DNA of 64,000 nucleotides, taken from contig NZ_BBQF01000005.1 in the NCBI RefSeq assembly GCF_000813345.1, forward strand, positions 1 to 64,000, read 5' to 3'. Each line of letters opens with the position of its first letter. The first letter of the stretch is position 1. The notes beneath the pieces are model-generated. The model did not search any database, was not told the origin of the DNA, and saw nothing but the letters and a program-made list of their open reading frames with translations. The stretch is from Sulfurospirillum arsenophilum NBRC 109478. Its GTDB lineage: Bacteria; Campylobacterota; Campylobacteria; Campylobacterales; Sulfurospirillaceae. This document shows, one piece after another, positions 1 through 8,785 of the stretch. The position numbers and the translations under genes are program-made.

Positions 1-12
1 CGAAAAGGGGGA

Positions 13-675
13 TTATAAAATGTGTGTGTAACCTGTTTCAGGCTCAATTGTAATCACCATAGTATTCAAATTACTATCTATTAAAGTAACTGTAATGGGA
101 GTCATAGCAATTCGATCTGAAGGACTTGCTATGACTCCTCCATTTAAAGCATTAGTATCTCCCCTATATGGTCGTCCCATCGAATCGAAAAGAATTCTAT
201 TTGCAGTTGAACCTGTGCCACCACCTGCGACCGTAATTCTTGTAACACCATATGTACTTGTTAAATCTAATTTTTTATTCATAAATTCTGGCTTTGTATT
301 ATTAAAAAAAGAGGTTGTAGGCGTGCCAATAAGATATTGAATCGGATTTAAAGGATCTTTCGCAACTTCAATAATACCACCAACAGAAGCATTTGGGTTA
401 CCATCACTATTGATATCGGACATAATGGCATATGATTGGACTCCGCCCGCTGTAGAAAAACGAACTTGCCATCTTTTTCTATACCATGCAGAATCATTAG
501 AGGCAAATGTATCATCCTGCATAGCAAGGTGTTGAGTATAGCGGATATGACTGACAACTTGGTCGGCAGCTTCTCTTAGAGGGTTGCGTTGAAAACTAGA
601 AGAAACGAAATACGATAAAATGCCGACAATCATAATAACAAACACGAGCTCAAGCATTGTAAACGCTTTTTTCAT
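13..675 (-). CDS. Prepilin-like protein (type IV pilin / type II secretion pseudopilin)
   Basis: A 220-residue protein with a class III (prepilin) signal: a short basic leader MKKA, then FTMLELVFV. Cleavage is expected before Phe5, and the conserved Glu falls at position 5 of the mature protein. A hydrophobic helix of about 20 residues (VFVIMIVGILSYFV) follows and would form the pilin spine. The rest is a polar globular domain rich in Gly, Ser and Thr, which I do not recognise. Known members are processed by a prepilin peptidase and assembled at the inner membrane into a pilus or secretion pseudopilus. It sits 12 bases downstream of the membrane glycosyltransferase on the same strand. No other pilus gene is visible, but the window edge is only 12 bases past the stop. 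Confidence 0.8.
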   Translation of the reverse strand: MKKAFTMLELVFVIMIVGILSYFVSSSFQRNPLREAADQVVSHIRYTQHLAMQDDTFASNDSAWYRKRWQVRFSTAGGVQSYAIMSDINSDGNPNASVGGIIEVAKDPLNPIQYLIGTPTTSFFNNTKPEFMNKKLDLTSTYGVTRITVAGGGTGSTANRILFDSMGRPYRGDTNALNGGVIASPSDRIAMTPITVTLIDSNLNTMVITIEPETGYTHIL

Positions 676-687
676 TTTCGATTCTTC

Positions 688-1878
688 TTAATTAACTCTG
701 TAAAGATAAAAGGTTTTAACCGTTCTACCATAGTAAGCAATATCGATCTTTTCAAACCCCTCGTCTATCTCTCTTTGGGTTGTGAGTTTATATGCTCCAC
801 CACGTTCTATATTATAGAACTTAAGTCTAAGAGCCAATTTATCATCTTTCGTCATCACTTTAGTAATGCCTTTGGCTTTAAGCGCATCGGCTAGCTCTTT
901 GGCAATGTCATAGTTAATGGCAAAATGTTTAGATGGATCATCCATATACGCATACAAAGGTTTGTTAAAGAAGCTTAGCATTGTATTGGCAAATAAGGAA
1001 ACAAGCACGATTACAAAGAAAATTGTATGCAGTTTACGAAATGCGGGGAGTCTGACACGGTAACTGTTAAAAAAGACTTTAATCATCAAGGGAACGGAAA
1101 GTACCACAAAAGGAGCGAAATCTTCGAGCAGTAGACGCTGGCGTAAAGAGAGAAGCAATGAAACGACCAGAGAAAAGAAGGAGATATACCATAAAAGGTT
1201 TTTTTCTTCTTTAATAAGAATGCGGTACATGGCATAAACAAAGTATAAAAAAAGTAATGGAGAAAAGACAATCGCATAAACACCTAAGGTATCTATAAAA
1301 TAGCCTTTGGGTTTTCCACCTGTATCAAAACCGTACAGATACATGGATGTGCCAAACAGTATAAGTGTTAAAAGCAACAGGTCAGTTTTGCGTTTCATTA
1401 ATGCATAGACGAACAATGCAATATAAAAAATAGCAAAAGAGTTATCGACAAAAAGACACACGACGAGCACGAATTGAGAAACGACTTTATACTCTTTGAG
1501 ATATAAGTAAGTAAACAAAAGACTAAAGAAGATAACGACGATACCACTATTGACCAACAGTGCAATACCATTAACGCCTGGTAAAAGGGCATAAATGGCA
1601 ACAGAGAAGATACGATCAACCCGCTTTTTTAAAAAGAGTTTGCCGATTTTATAGAGTAAAATGATGGAAGCAAGATGTAAAAGGATAAATGGCAAACGCA
1701 GTGCAAAGTCATTTTGTCCTAGCAGTTGTGTTGAATAGAGCGCAAGGTAGTGAACAATGTTTGTACCATTAAAAAAGATATTTGCCTCATCGTGACTAAT
1801 GGAAATACTTTGCGTACCATAGGTCAGTAAAGCACCACTTAGAATAAGGATAAGGAGTAAATAAAGTCTCTCTCTCAT
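688..1878 (-). CDS. Multi-pass GT-C type membrane glycosyltransferase (ArnT/PMT-like)
   Basis: A 396-residue integral membrane protein with about eight to ten hydrophobic segments. The first predicted outer loop has SHDEAN (residues 28-33). An acidic pair in this loop is typical of GT-C enzymes such as ArnT and PMT, which use polyprenyl-phosphate sugars. The C-terminal 80 residues are soluble (LADALKAKGITKVMTK...). The start ATG overlaps the stop of the upstream amidotransferase gene by 4 bases, so the two are probably co-transcribed and coupled. Its substrate cannot be told from the sequence. It could instead be a flippase-like or uncharacterised conserved membrane protein; the acidic loop motif and topology are the only support for glycosyl transfer. 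Confidence 0.55.
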   Translation of the reverse strand: MRERLYLLLILILSGALLTYGTQSISISHDEANIFFNGTNIVHYLALYSTQLLGQNDFALRLPFILLHLASIILLYKIGKLFLKKRVDRIFSVAIYALLPGVNGIALLVNSGIVVIFFSLLFTYLYLKEYKVVSQFVLVVCLFVDNSFAIFYIALFVYALMKRKTDLLLLTLILFGTSMYLYGFDTGGKPKGYFIDTLGVYAIVFSPLLFLYFVYAMYRILIKEEKNLLWYISFFSLVVSLLLSLRQRLLLEDFAPFVVLSVPLMIKVFFNSYRVRLPAFRKLHTIFFVIVLVSLFANTMLSFFNKPLYAYMDDPSKHFAINYDIAKELADALKAKGITKVMTKDDKLALRLKFYNIERGGAYKLTTQREIDEGFEKIDIAYYGRTVKTFYLYRVN

Positions 1879-2444
1879 AGTTTTAAGAAATTATTTAAGA
1901 TGGCATGTCCATGTTCGCTCAAAATGGACTCTGGGTGAAATTGAACGCCATAAATTTGTTTGTCTTTGATTTGCAATGCCATAATTTCGTGATCATCTGT
2001 ACTGTACGCCGTTGGAATCACAACATCAGGAAGCCCTTCTTGCTCTACTGTCAACGAGTGGTAACGTGTTGTGGTAAAGGTTTCAGGAAGCCCATCAAAG
2101 AGGCAACTGTTGTGAAGTTGTTTGGTTGTAGATGTTTTGCCGTGCATCATGCGTTTAGCACGTACCACTTTACCGCCAAAGGCTTGTCCAATCGCCTGAT
2201 GACCTAGACAAATGCCTAAAATAGGGATTTTACCGCCAAAGTGTTTGATAACATCGAGGCTGACCCCTGCTTCATTGGGGGTTGCAGGACCTGGAGAGAT
2301 GATAATTTTCGAAGGATTAAGCGCTTCGATCTCTTCGATGCTGAGTTCATCATTGCGAATGACTTTAAGATCGGCACCGAGCTCTAAGCAGTACTGCACG
2401 ATATTGTAGGTAAAGCTGTCATAATTGTCTATCATTAAAACCAT
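1875..2444 (-). CDS. Glutamine amidotransferase, anthranilate / aminodeoxychorismate synthase component II (TrpG/PabA)
   Basis: A 189-residue class I glutamine amidotransferase of full family length. It has the N-terminal MIDNYDSFTYN, the oxyanion strand PGPATPNEAG, the nucleophile elbow GICLGHQ with catalytic Cys79, and the C-terminal QFHPESI carrying the His and Glu of the triad. It supplies ammonia from glutamine to a chorismate-converting partner, giving anthranilate (tryptophan) or aminodeoxychorismate (folate). Sequence alone does not separate TrpG from PabA. The absence of neighbouring trp genes mildly favours PabA or a dual-use subunit. It is followed by a membrane glycosyltransferase through a 4-base overlap. 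Confidence 0.88.
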   Translation of the reverse strand: MVLMIDNYDSFTYNIVQYCLELGADLKVIRNDELSIEEIEALNPSKIIISPGPATPNEAGVSLDVIKHFGGKIPILGICLGHQAIGQAFGGKVVRAKRMMHGKTSTTKQLHNSCLFDGLPETFTTTRYHSLTVEQEGLPDVVIPTAYSTDDHEIMALQIKDKQIYGVQFHPESILSEHGHAILNNFLKL

Positions 2445-2498
2445 AAGTGTTCATCCATTGTAAATAAGCTAGGTTTAATAATCATAACACGCTTTTAC

Positions 2499-3845
2499 TT
2501 AAAAATTGACTATCTGCGCCAGTAGCCACGTCATTGCCAGAAGATCAGCACTGCCTCCAGGAGAAAGATTTTTAAGCGTCATATCCACATCAAAATCATT
2601 TAAAAGTGTGTCCAAGTTTTCCATTTTACTCTTTACATGTAAAAGCTCATCTGCCCTTGTTTTAGCGTAATTGAGTCCTTCCACGCCACCTCGTGACCAC
2701 AGTGTGCTATCATCAAGCAATGAAATGAGTAAAAGCAGTGTCTTTTTCAGGGCTATCTCTTCGCCCTCCTCCTGTTTACGCGCTTCAAAAAATGGCAAAG
2801 CTCGCTCAAAAACAATCGCAAAACCACTCTGTGCGATGCCACGAATGCCCGCACTGCCCGTTTCATAAAAGAAGCGTGCCCCTGCACTGTTCGGCTTTAC
2901 ATGTAAAAGATCATCCTCGACCAAATTGTCGCACAGTGCTTGCATTTGGGCTTGTAAGCTTTTACATGTAAAGCTTTGCTTTCTCCCTCTGATACGACCG
3001 ATGGCACCACATAAAACGGCCAAACAGAAGATCATTCCTTTGTGGGTATTCACACCTTTTGTGGCTTCAAACATCGCTTTTTCACAACCAACGCCAATTT
3101 TGCGCAGTCTTACAAAACTCTGTTTGGCATCTTCATAGGCATAGGTTTGCGCTGTTTGAATCCACTGCACAACAAACGGCTTGATGGCTTCAATGCTGGC
3201 ATAAAACGTATGAATGTCCATATCACGGTGTGCGCCACTGTTGGTTCGATCGACCAATCCAGGTTTGGGAGTGAGTTCCACTTCGGTTTTCATAGCGCGT
3301 TCACACCATAAAGCCATTGAGTTGGCAAAAGCATGTTCAGCTACAAGTGCATTAATATGTAAGGTAAGTTCACGATAAGTGTGTTTTTGAGCCCTTGCAC
3401 AGAGCTGTGCTTCATCACCGCAGACAAAACATTGGCGTTTTGCAAATCCAAGCGCACTTCGTGAGAGAACTTCCCCTCTAAAATCCAGCACATCAATATC
3501 CATCAAACGCCCTAGTGGATGGGTGTTTTCAAGTTTACATGTAAAGGCTTTGAGTATCTTGGCTTCGGCTTTACATGTAAAGAGAGATTCTGCTCCTGTG
3601 GGTGCTATTTTTGACTCAAAAGTCAACAGTTCAATGCGCTCTTCTTCTAACATTGAAAGAATACTTTGATGCGCGCACTCATGTACAACAATGGCTTCAT
3701 GCGAGAGTTTGATGGAACTGGGAATGTTAATGGAAAGGGAGATAAGAGAAGCTTCAGGGAAGCGTGCTAAAAGCTCTTTTTGCTTGAAAGCACGCTCCTC
3801 CTTGGCTCTTAAAATGGCGTCTATCGATGTTGGTTTGCCTATCAT
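2499..3845 (-). CDS. citXG: CitXG: fused citrate lyase apo-ACP phosphoribosyl-dephospho-CoA transferase and triphosphoribosyl-dephospho-CoA synthase
   Basis: A 448-residue fusion. Residues 1-170 resemble CitX, with GRLMDIDVLD at 112-121. From about residue 170 it resembles CitG, with TPKPGLVDR and NSGAHRDMD at 192-210. CitG makes 2'-(5''-triphosphoribosyl)-3'-dephospho-CoA from ATP and dephospho-CoA, and CitX attaches it to the acyl carrier subunit CitD. Fusion of the two is known in other bacteria. The ATG directly follows the citF stop (TAAATG), so it is the last gene of the lyase operon. The gene carries five copies of TTTACATGTAAA, read as FTCK or LLHVK, the densest cluster in the window. 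Confidence 0.9.
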   Translation of the reverse strand: MIGKPTSIDAILRAKEERAFKQKELLARFPEASLISLSINIPSSIKLSHEAIVVHECAHQSILSMLEEERIELLTFESKIAPTGAESLFTCKAEAKILKAFTCKLENTHPLGRLMDIDVLDFRGEVLSRSALGFAKRQCFVCGDEAQLCARAQKHTYRELTLHINALVAEHAFANSMALWCERAMKTEVELTPKPGLVDRTNSGAHRDMDIHTFYASIEAIKPFVVQWIQTAQTYAYEDAKQSFVRLRKIGVGCEKAMFEATKGVNTHKGMIFCLAVLCGAIGRIRGRKQSFTCKSLQAQMQALCDNLVEDDLLHVKPNSAGARFFYETGSAGIRGIAQSGFAIVFERALPFFEARKQEEGEEIALKKTLLLLISLLDDSTLWSRGGVEGLNYAKTRADELLHVKSKMENLDTLLNDFDVDMTLKNLSPGGSADLLAMTWLLAQIVNF

Positions 3846-5345
3846 TTACGCGAGTTGTTTCACCACGTCAATGACCGAGCCATCACGGTAGCGAATGACC
3901 GCAACGACTTTATCCGTGTATTTGATCTCAGCAGGCTCACCGCACAAAGCAATGGCGCGGTCATAAAGTTCTTGCATCTCAACAATTTGAAGCCCTGCTT
4001 TTTTAAGGCGTGCTTTAAGCTCTATATTTTTAGGATTGACCGCAATGCCTTGATCGGTCACGACAACATCCACGCTACAACCTGGTGTTACGATGGTATT
4101 GACCCGTTTTGTCACCGTCGGAAGGCGTCCGCGTGTGAGCGGTGCTACGATGATGGAGAGTTTTGCTTCCGCTGCCGTGTCACTGTGTCCACCAGAAGCT
4201 CCTCGTAAAAAGCCTTTTGATCCTGTGATGACATTGACATTAAAATCAAGATCGACCTCAAGGGCACTTAAAACAACGATGTCTAGTTGTTTAATAGAAG
4301 CACCTTTGGAGCTTGGATTGGCGTATTCGTTCGCGCTGATTTCGATGTGGTTTTTATTTTCCCCCAAAGATTTCGCGGCAAATTCATCAAAACTTTGGAC
4401 ATCAAGAAGCGTTTTGATGAGACCACGTTTGAGCATATAGACCATCGTACCGGTGATGCCACCCAGTCCAAAACTAGCGTGAATACCCTTCTCTTCCATC
4501 TTTTCACTTAAAAAGACAGTCGTGGCAAGCGAGGCGCCACCCGTTCCTGTTTGAATGCTAAAGCCCTCTTTGAAAAGTCCTGAATGCTCAATAAGTTTAG
4601 CCGTATGACTCGCCAATAAAAGCTCTTTAGGATTGGTCGTCATACGGGTTTCACCCGCACCGATTTTAGAAGGATCACCCACCTCTTCTACTACAACTAC
4701 AGCATCCACTTGATCTTGATGAAGACTAGCAGGCACATTGGGGTACTCTTCTAAAGACTCGGTCAAGACAACAACATAGTCGGCGTACTGCGCATCGATC
4801 ATCGCGTAACCTAAAGAGCCACATTTTGAGCGACCTGAATAACCATTGGCATTGCCAAATGCATCGCACACAGGCACTCCTAAAAAGGCCACATCGATTT
4901 TAAGCTCGCCCGATTGAAGCAAATGTACACGTCCACCGTGCGAGTGAATTTGTACAGGTTTTTCCATCAATCCTTTAGAGATGGCTTCACCCAGTTTACT
5001 ACGAAGCCCCGAAGTATAGAGTTGTGTTACCACCCCGCTTTTAATATGTTCGATAATAGGATCGTGCACTGAAGCCAGTGAACTAGACGCCAATGTAAGG
5101 TTTTTAAAGCCCATTTTAGCGATGATGTTCATCACGTTGTTAATCAAAAGATCGCCACCGCGAAATGCATGGTGAAAGGAGATGGTCATGCCGTCTCGTA
5201 AACCTGAGCGTTTTATAGCTTCTTCAATGCTTTCACACAGCTTTGCCCTTCGGTCTTCACCTTTCTTTTTTTCTTTACATGTAAAAAAAGGCGCATTAAC
5301 AGAGGTTAAATTTTCAGTTTTAAACTGTTTTTGTAGATCTTTCAT
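3846..5345 (-). CDS. citF: Citrate lyase alpha subunit (citrate:acetyl-ACP transferase)
   Basis: A 499-residue protein, near the usual CitF length. It carries out the first half-reaction of citrate lyase: transfer of citrate onto the acetyl-ACP subunit CitD with release of acetate. Family-typical stretches include SFHHAFRGGD near the N-terminus and the central GASGGHSDTA. I chose ATG 5345 (MKDLQKQF) because it gives a 4-base ATGA overlap with the citE stop and has GGAGAAGAG just upstream. A longer frame from 5393 would begin well inside citE and has no support. It lies between citE and citXG. Confidence 0.92.
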   Translation of the reverse strand: MKDLQKQFKTENLTSVNAPFFTCKEKKKGEDRRAKLCESIEEAIKRSGLRDGMTISFHHAFRGGDLLINNVMNIIAKMGFKNLTLASSSLASVHDPIIEHIKSGVVTQLYTSGLRSKLGEAISKGLMEKPVQIHSHGGRVHLLQSGELKIDVAFLGVPVCDAFGNANGYSGRSKCGSLGYAMIDAQYADYVVVLTESLEEYPNVPASLHQDQVDAVVVVEEVGDPSKIGAGETRMTTNPKELLLASHTAKLIEHSGLFKEGFSIQTGTGGASLATTVFLSEKMEEKGIHASFGLGGITGTMVYMLKRGLIKTLLDVQSFDEFAAKSLGENKNHIEISANEYANPSSKGASIKQLDIVVLSALEVDLDFNVNVITGSKGFLRGASGGHSDTAAEAKLSIIVAPLTRGRLPTVTKRVNTIVTPGCSVDVVVTDQGIAVNPKNIELKARLKKAGLQIVEMQELYDRAIALCGEPAEIKYTDKVVAVIRYRDGSVIDVVKQLA

Positions 5346-6229
5346 TGCTCTTCTCCTAAAACACCAGACGCACGCGCCAAATCCATAATCCACTCTGCAC
5401 GTAAAATAATAGGTGCATCGACCATTTTACCATCAAGTGAAATAACGCCAAGTCCACGCTCTTTCGCATCTTTGGCAGCTTCGAGAACCTCTATTGCCCA
5501 GTTGATATTTTTCTGACTTGGGGCAAAGGCACTGTGAAGCCATGGGATTTGAGTGGGGTTGATAAGTGATTTTCCATCAAAACCAAGCCCTTTGATCAGA
5601 TCTACTTCGTGCATAAACCCCTCTTTGTCTTTGACATCCGAAAAGACAGAGTCAAAGGCGCCGATTTTTGCCGCACGTGCCGCGAGTAAGATTTGATTTC
5701 GTGCTGCCATAAGCTCATGTCCCTCTTTGGTTCGTTGGGTATGAAGGTCACGCACAAAATCTTCTGCACCCAAAGCAATGCCCATCAGACGCTTGGAACA
5801 TCTGGCAATATCCACAGCATTGACTACACCAAGGGCACTTTCAATGGCGGCCAAAAGCATCGTCTTCTTCCCTTTCCCGATACGATTTTCAATGTGTGAG
5901 ATCTCTTGTTCCATCTCTAATACATCATCCACGGTGTCTGTTTTTGGAAGACGGATAATATCCACGCCAGCTCGTATAGACGCCTCTAAGTCTAAAAGAC
6001 CAAAAGGAGAATTGAGAGGATTGACACGTACCGCTGTTTCAATGTTTTTGTACGTAAAGTGTTGCAGAGCATGAAAAACCATCATGCGTGCTGAGTCTTT
6101 TTCACTGAGAGCAACGGAGTCTTCAAGGTCAAACATCACCGTGTCTGGCTTGTAGATAAACGCGTTACAGACCATTCCCGTGTTAGAACCTGGTACAAAG
6201 AGCATACTTCTTCGTAGTTTTTGTTTCAT
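5342..6229 (-). CDS. citE: Citrate lyase beta subunit (citryl-ACP lyase)
   Basis: A 295-residue protein of the HpcH/HpaI/CitE TIM-barrel family. It starts RRSMLFVPGSN and contains FDLEDSVALSEKDSAR (metal and acyl-binding acidic residues) and RVNPLNSP. It cleaves citryl-ACP to oxaloacetate and regenerates acetyl-ACP. Start ATG 6229 has GGAG upstream and overlaps the citD stop as ATGA. An in-frame TTG five codons upstream is possible but less likely. It is coupled to citF downstream by another ATGA overlap, consistent with stoichiometric production of the lyase complex. Confidence 0.93.
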   Translation of the reverse strand: MKQKLRRSMLFVPGSNTGMVCNAFIYKPDTVMFDLEDSVALSEKDSARMMVFHALQHFTYKNIETAVRVNPLNSPFGLLDLEASIRAGVDIIRLPKTDTVDDVLEMEQEISHIENRIGKGKKTMLLAAIESALGVVNAVDIARCSKRLMGIALGAEDFVRDLHTQRTKEGHELMAARNQILLAARAAKIGAFDSVFSDVKDKEGFMHEVDLIKGLGFDGKSLINPTQIPWLHSAFAPSQKNINWAIEVLEAAKDAKERGLGVISLDGKMVDAPIILRAEWIMDLARASGVLGEEQ

Positions 6230-6525
6230 GATAATGCACTCCAATCAGGCTCATTCTCGCCAGATGATCTTAAAATAGCCGTTTGAACACGCGCTTTGAT
6301 AACATAATCCAGCGCTCCTTTGTCTTGAACGATCAACTTGATCCCATCTACTTTCATAGCCGTTGCCGCCTCTAAAATCAGAGCGCGTATAGCATCACCA
6401 TAAATCTCTTCAACACTACTCTCCAACTCAATCACGATTCCTTTTTCATCAATGGGAATCACACGGACAAACGCATCGCTTGATTCGAGTGTTCCAGCAT
6501 GCGCGGTCTCTAGTTTTTTGCTCAT
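6226..6525 (-). CDS. citD: Citrate lyase gamma subunit, acyl carrier protein
   Basis: A 99-residue acyl carrier subunit of normal length. The N-terminal HAGTLESSDAFVRV holds the prosthetic-group attachment site, the first Ser of LESSD near residue 15. In known lyases this Ser carries phosphoribosyl-dephospho-CoA, added by CitX and acetylated by CitC. Start and stop both overlap neighbours by 4 bases (ATGA with citC and with citE). Confidence 0.93.
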   Translation of the reverse strand: MSKKLETAHAGTLESSDAFVRVIPIDEKGIVIELESSVEEIYGDAIRALILEAATAMKVDGIKLIVQDKGALDYVIKARVQTAILRSSGENEPDWSALS

Positions 6526-7541
6526 TTTACTTCCTCTTTAGACATCATTTTCACAATCAACGCGTACGTTGTGGGAGGCACCAATGGTAAGATATCTTCC
6601 AAACGGTTTTGTTGCATCAATTTTCTGACTCTCGAAGCCGAAATTGGCTCACCACCATACTCAATGCGTCCAAGCTCAACCACCTCAATGGCTGGAAATT
6701 CACTCGGGCGAACAAGTAATTTTTTCATCTGTTGGTTATATTCATTGGTCACGGCACATAAAGGTTCAACACCAACATATCGGTGTGTAATGCCCAATTG
6801 TGGGGCTAAATGATTTCTAAAGATATTGAGATCAAGCTCGGTATAGAGTGAGTCGATCTGACGTTTGTCCTTAATAAAATAAGTCGGAAACGTCGCTTTA
6901 GAGATAATATAGTCTGAACCCTCATGTATCGTGAGATTTTCAAGATCTTCCAAGCCTTCGCAAATCAGGCGGTAACGATCTTTAAACGTAAAAAAGGAAG
7001 CATCTTCCTTCACCACAAACAGATGTACCCACTCGGAGCTTTCACACGCTTGCTCCACCAAATAACGATGCCCCAAGGTAAAAGGATTGCAATTCATCAC
7101 GATGCTGCCAACCACATCACCCGAATGTTTATACTTACGCAATCTTTTTTTATACAGATCGATATTATAGCTGTTCTCCATCAAAATGACTTGATGATCT
7201 GCTTGCTCAATATACTTAAACCCACACGATTCAAAAACCTCCTCATAGTCTGGTTTCGTAAATAAAAATAGATCATGCCTGCCTTCGCGAAACGCCACTT
7301 TCAATAGCTCGCTCATTAGGCTTAGTGCTAAGCCTTCCCCTCTGATGGACTCATCCAGTGCAATGTTTTTAAGCACTTTACCACTAAGCCCTCCACAGGC
7401 AACGATGCGATCATCTTCCTTGGCGATCACGAAAATTTCGACATCTTCTGACATTTCCAGATCAACACTTTGCAAAAAGTCATTGACCTTTTGCCGTCTT
7501 ACGGTGCTGGTATGGGGAATTTCAGAAAAGACAAAACTCAT
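6522..7541 (-). CDS. citC: Citrate lyase ligase ([citrate (pro-3S)-lyase] ligase)
   Basis: A 339-residue protein that activates citrate lyase by acetylating the CitD prosthetic group with acetate and ATP. Residues 1-110 look like a GNAT acetyltransferase-type domain (IVACGGLSGKVLKNIAL...GEGLALSLM). The C-terminal part is a nucleotidyltransferase domain with NPFTLGHRYLVEQA, the family's HxGH-like ATP site. The start overlaps the stop of the AbrB-like membrane gene as ATGA and the stop overlaps citD in the same way, so it is embedded in the operon. Confidence 0.92.
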   Translation of the reverse strand: MSFVFSEIPHTSTVRRQKVNDFLQSVDLEMSEDVEIFVIAKEDDRIVACGGLSGKVLKNIALDESIRGEGLALSLMSELLKVAFREGRHDLFLFTKPDYEEVFESCGFKYIEQADHQVILMENSYNIDLYKKRLRKYKHSGDVVGSIVMNCNPFTLGHRYLVEQACESSEWVHLFVVKEDASFFTFKDRYRLICEGLEDLENLTIHEGSDYIISKATFPTYFIKDKRQIDSLYTELDLNIFRNHLAPQLGITHRYVGVEPLCAVTNEYNQQMKKLLVRPSEFPAIEVVELGRIEYGGEPISASRVRKLMQQNRLEDILPLVPPTTYALIVKMMSKEEVK

Positions 7542-8593
7542 TTGTCTTCTTTTTTACGTAAAAATTTCACAAAAACAGGTGCAACACTCATGACTAAAAA
7601 CATTCTCACAATATGATGAAGCGCAACATACGGCAAATTCGCTCCTACAATGATCGCTATTAAGTTCATTTCAGACTGACCGCCTGGTGAAAAAGCTAAC
7701 AAAATGGAGATAAGGGGAAACTCGGTCATCTCTGAAACTACAAACACAAAGAGTGCTGAAATAAGCGCTAAAAGGGCAAAATAACCCAACGTTTGCGCAA
7801 AAACTTTAGCAATTTCTTTACATGTAACACCGACAAAGACAAAACCTACCGTTGTTCCAAGAATAAGTTGAATCAGTTTAATAATCTCATTGGGTGGGCG
7901 AGAATGGACAATACCTGAGCTATACACAATGGCGCCTAAAATCATAGGTCCAATCATCGTACCACCTGGAATTTTGAGCTTTAAAGCACCCCACCAACCA
8001 AGAATCGCACAGAAGATTAAAATCAGCATCTCATGAAGGTCACTCTGAAAAAGAGGCTGCGTAATATTGACTCTACCATCCAAAGGGACATGAGAGAGCG
8101 TTTGTATGATAAAAGGCAGTGTAAAAACAATGCATAAAAGTCGAACGGATTGTGTCATGGTGACTTTATAAACGTTTGCACCCATGACTTCGGCTAACGT
8201 TACCATCTCCAAAAGGCCTCCTGGCATGGAGCTGAAATAGGCAGTCATCTTATCGAACTTAAGCCACTTCCAATAGTAAATCATTCCACAAAAAGTAATC
8301 AGAAGCACAAACGGTAAAATTAAAACAATGCTAGAGACGAAGTCTCCCAAATAGTGTAAAATCGTAGGATTAAAGGCACTACCGATGGTAATACCAAGCA
8401 CAGCTCGTGCAGGGGCGGAAAAGAGTTTTGGGGAACGAAGGGGAATGTTGGGAAAACGGCTGACAAGGGCAATAGCTACAATTGAGCCCAAAAGCCATGG
8501 CAATGGTACGTTGATAAAAGAGAAAAGTATGGCTCCTAAAATCCCTATAAAAAGCGATGCTATTACAGGTAAAAAGCCTTTAAACCATTGCAT
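7538..8593 (-). CDS. AbrB-family integral membrane protein, first gene of the citrate lyase operon
   Basis: A 351-residue hydrophobic protein with about ten membrane segments and two similar halves, each with a Gly/Pro-rich turn (PLPWLLGS...; IPGGTMIGPMILGA) and SMPGGLLEM / FSPGGQSEMN. This matches the membrane AbrB family. The name is a historical accident: it is not the AbrB DNA-binding regulator, and members are sometimes mislabelled ammonia monooxygenase. Function is not established. Its place ahead of citC, with an ATGA overlap, suggests a role in citrate metabolism, possibly transport of citrate, acetate or a counter-ion. That is inference from position only. Confidence 0.7.
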   Translation of the reverse strand: MQWFKGFLPVIASLFIGILGAILFSFINVPLPWLLGSIVAIALVSRFPNIPLRSPKLFSAPARAVLGITIGSAFNPTILHYLGDFVSSIVLILPFVLLITFCGMIYYWKWLKFDKMTAYFSSMPGGLLEMVTLAEVMGANVYKVTMTQSVRLLCIVFTLPFIIQTLSHVPLDGRVNITQPLFQSDLHEMLILIFCAILGWWGALKLKIPGGTMIGPMILGAIVYSSGIVHSRPPNEIIKLIQLILGTTVGFVFVGVTCKEIAKVFAQTLGYFALLALISALFVFVVSEMTEFPLISILLAFSPGGQSEMNLIAIIVGANLPYVALHHIVRMFLVMSVAPVFVKFLRKKEDK

Positions 8594-8655
8594 TTAACAT
8601 CCATCAAATGATCTTTGTAAGTCATGATAATGATACCTTTTTTTTCATTAAGAAC

Positions 8656-8673
8656 AACTAAGCCGAACTAAGC
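8656..8673. promoter_or_regulatory. Tandem direct repeat in the cit divergent promoter region
   Basis: AACTAAGC occurs twice exactly one helical turn apart (8656-8663 and 8666-8673). The repeats lie in the 192-base gap between the divergent lyase operon (start 8593) and the sensor kinase (start 8786). An extended -10 (TGTTATATT, hexamer 8726-8731) lies downstream toward the kinase gene. Same-face spacing is typical of a regulator site. CitB binding is a guess from context. Confidence 0.35.
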
Positions 8674-8785
8674 TCAAATGTGGCTATTTATGGGCATTTT
8701 GTGCATAAGATGCTTAAAATTATGTTATATTTTGAAACTCAAAAATACTTTCGGTATGAGTCGACTGAAAAGGAAATATAACAGT

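Noticed and set aside
3855-4440. Two plus-strand open frames of about 115 codons
   Set aside because: They are antisense to citF, whose motifs are complete. Their composition is Cys- and Ser-rich, typical of antisense frames.
8656-8673. A CRISPR-like repeat in the cit promoter
   Set aside because: There are only two 8-base units with a 2-base spacer; no array was seen anywhere in the window.
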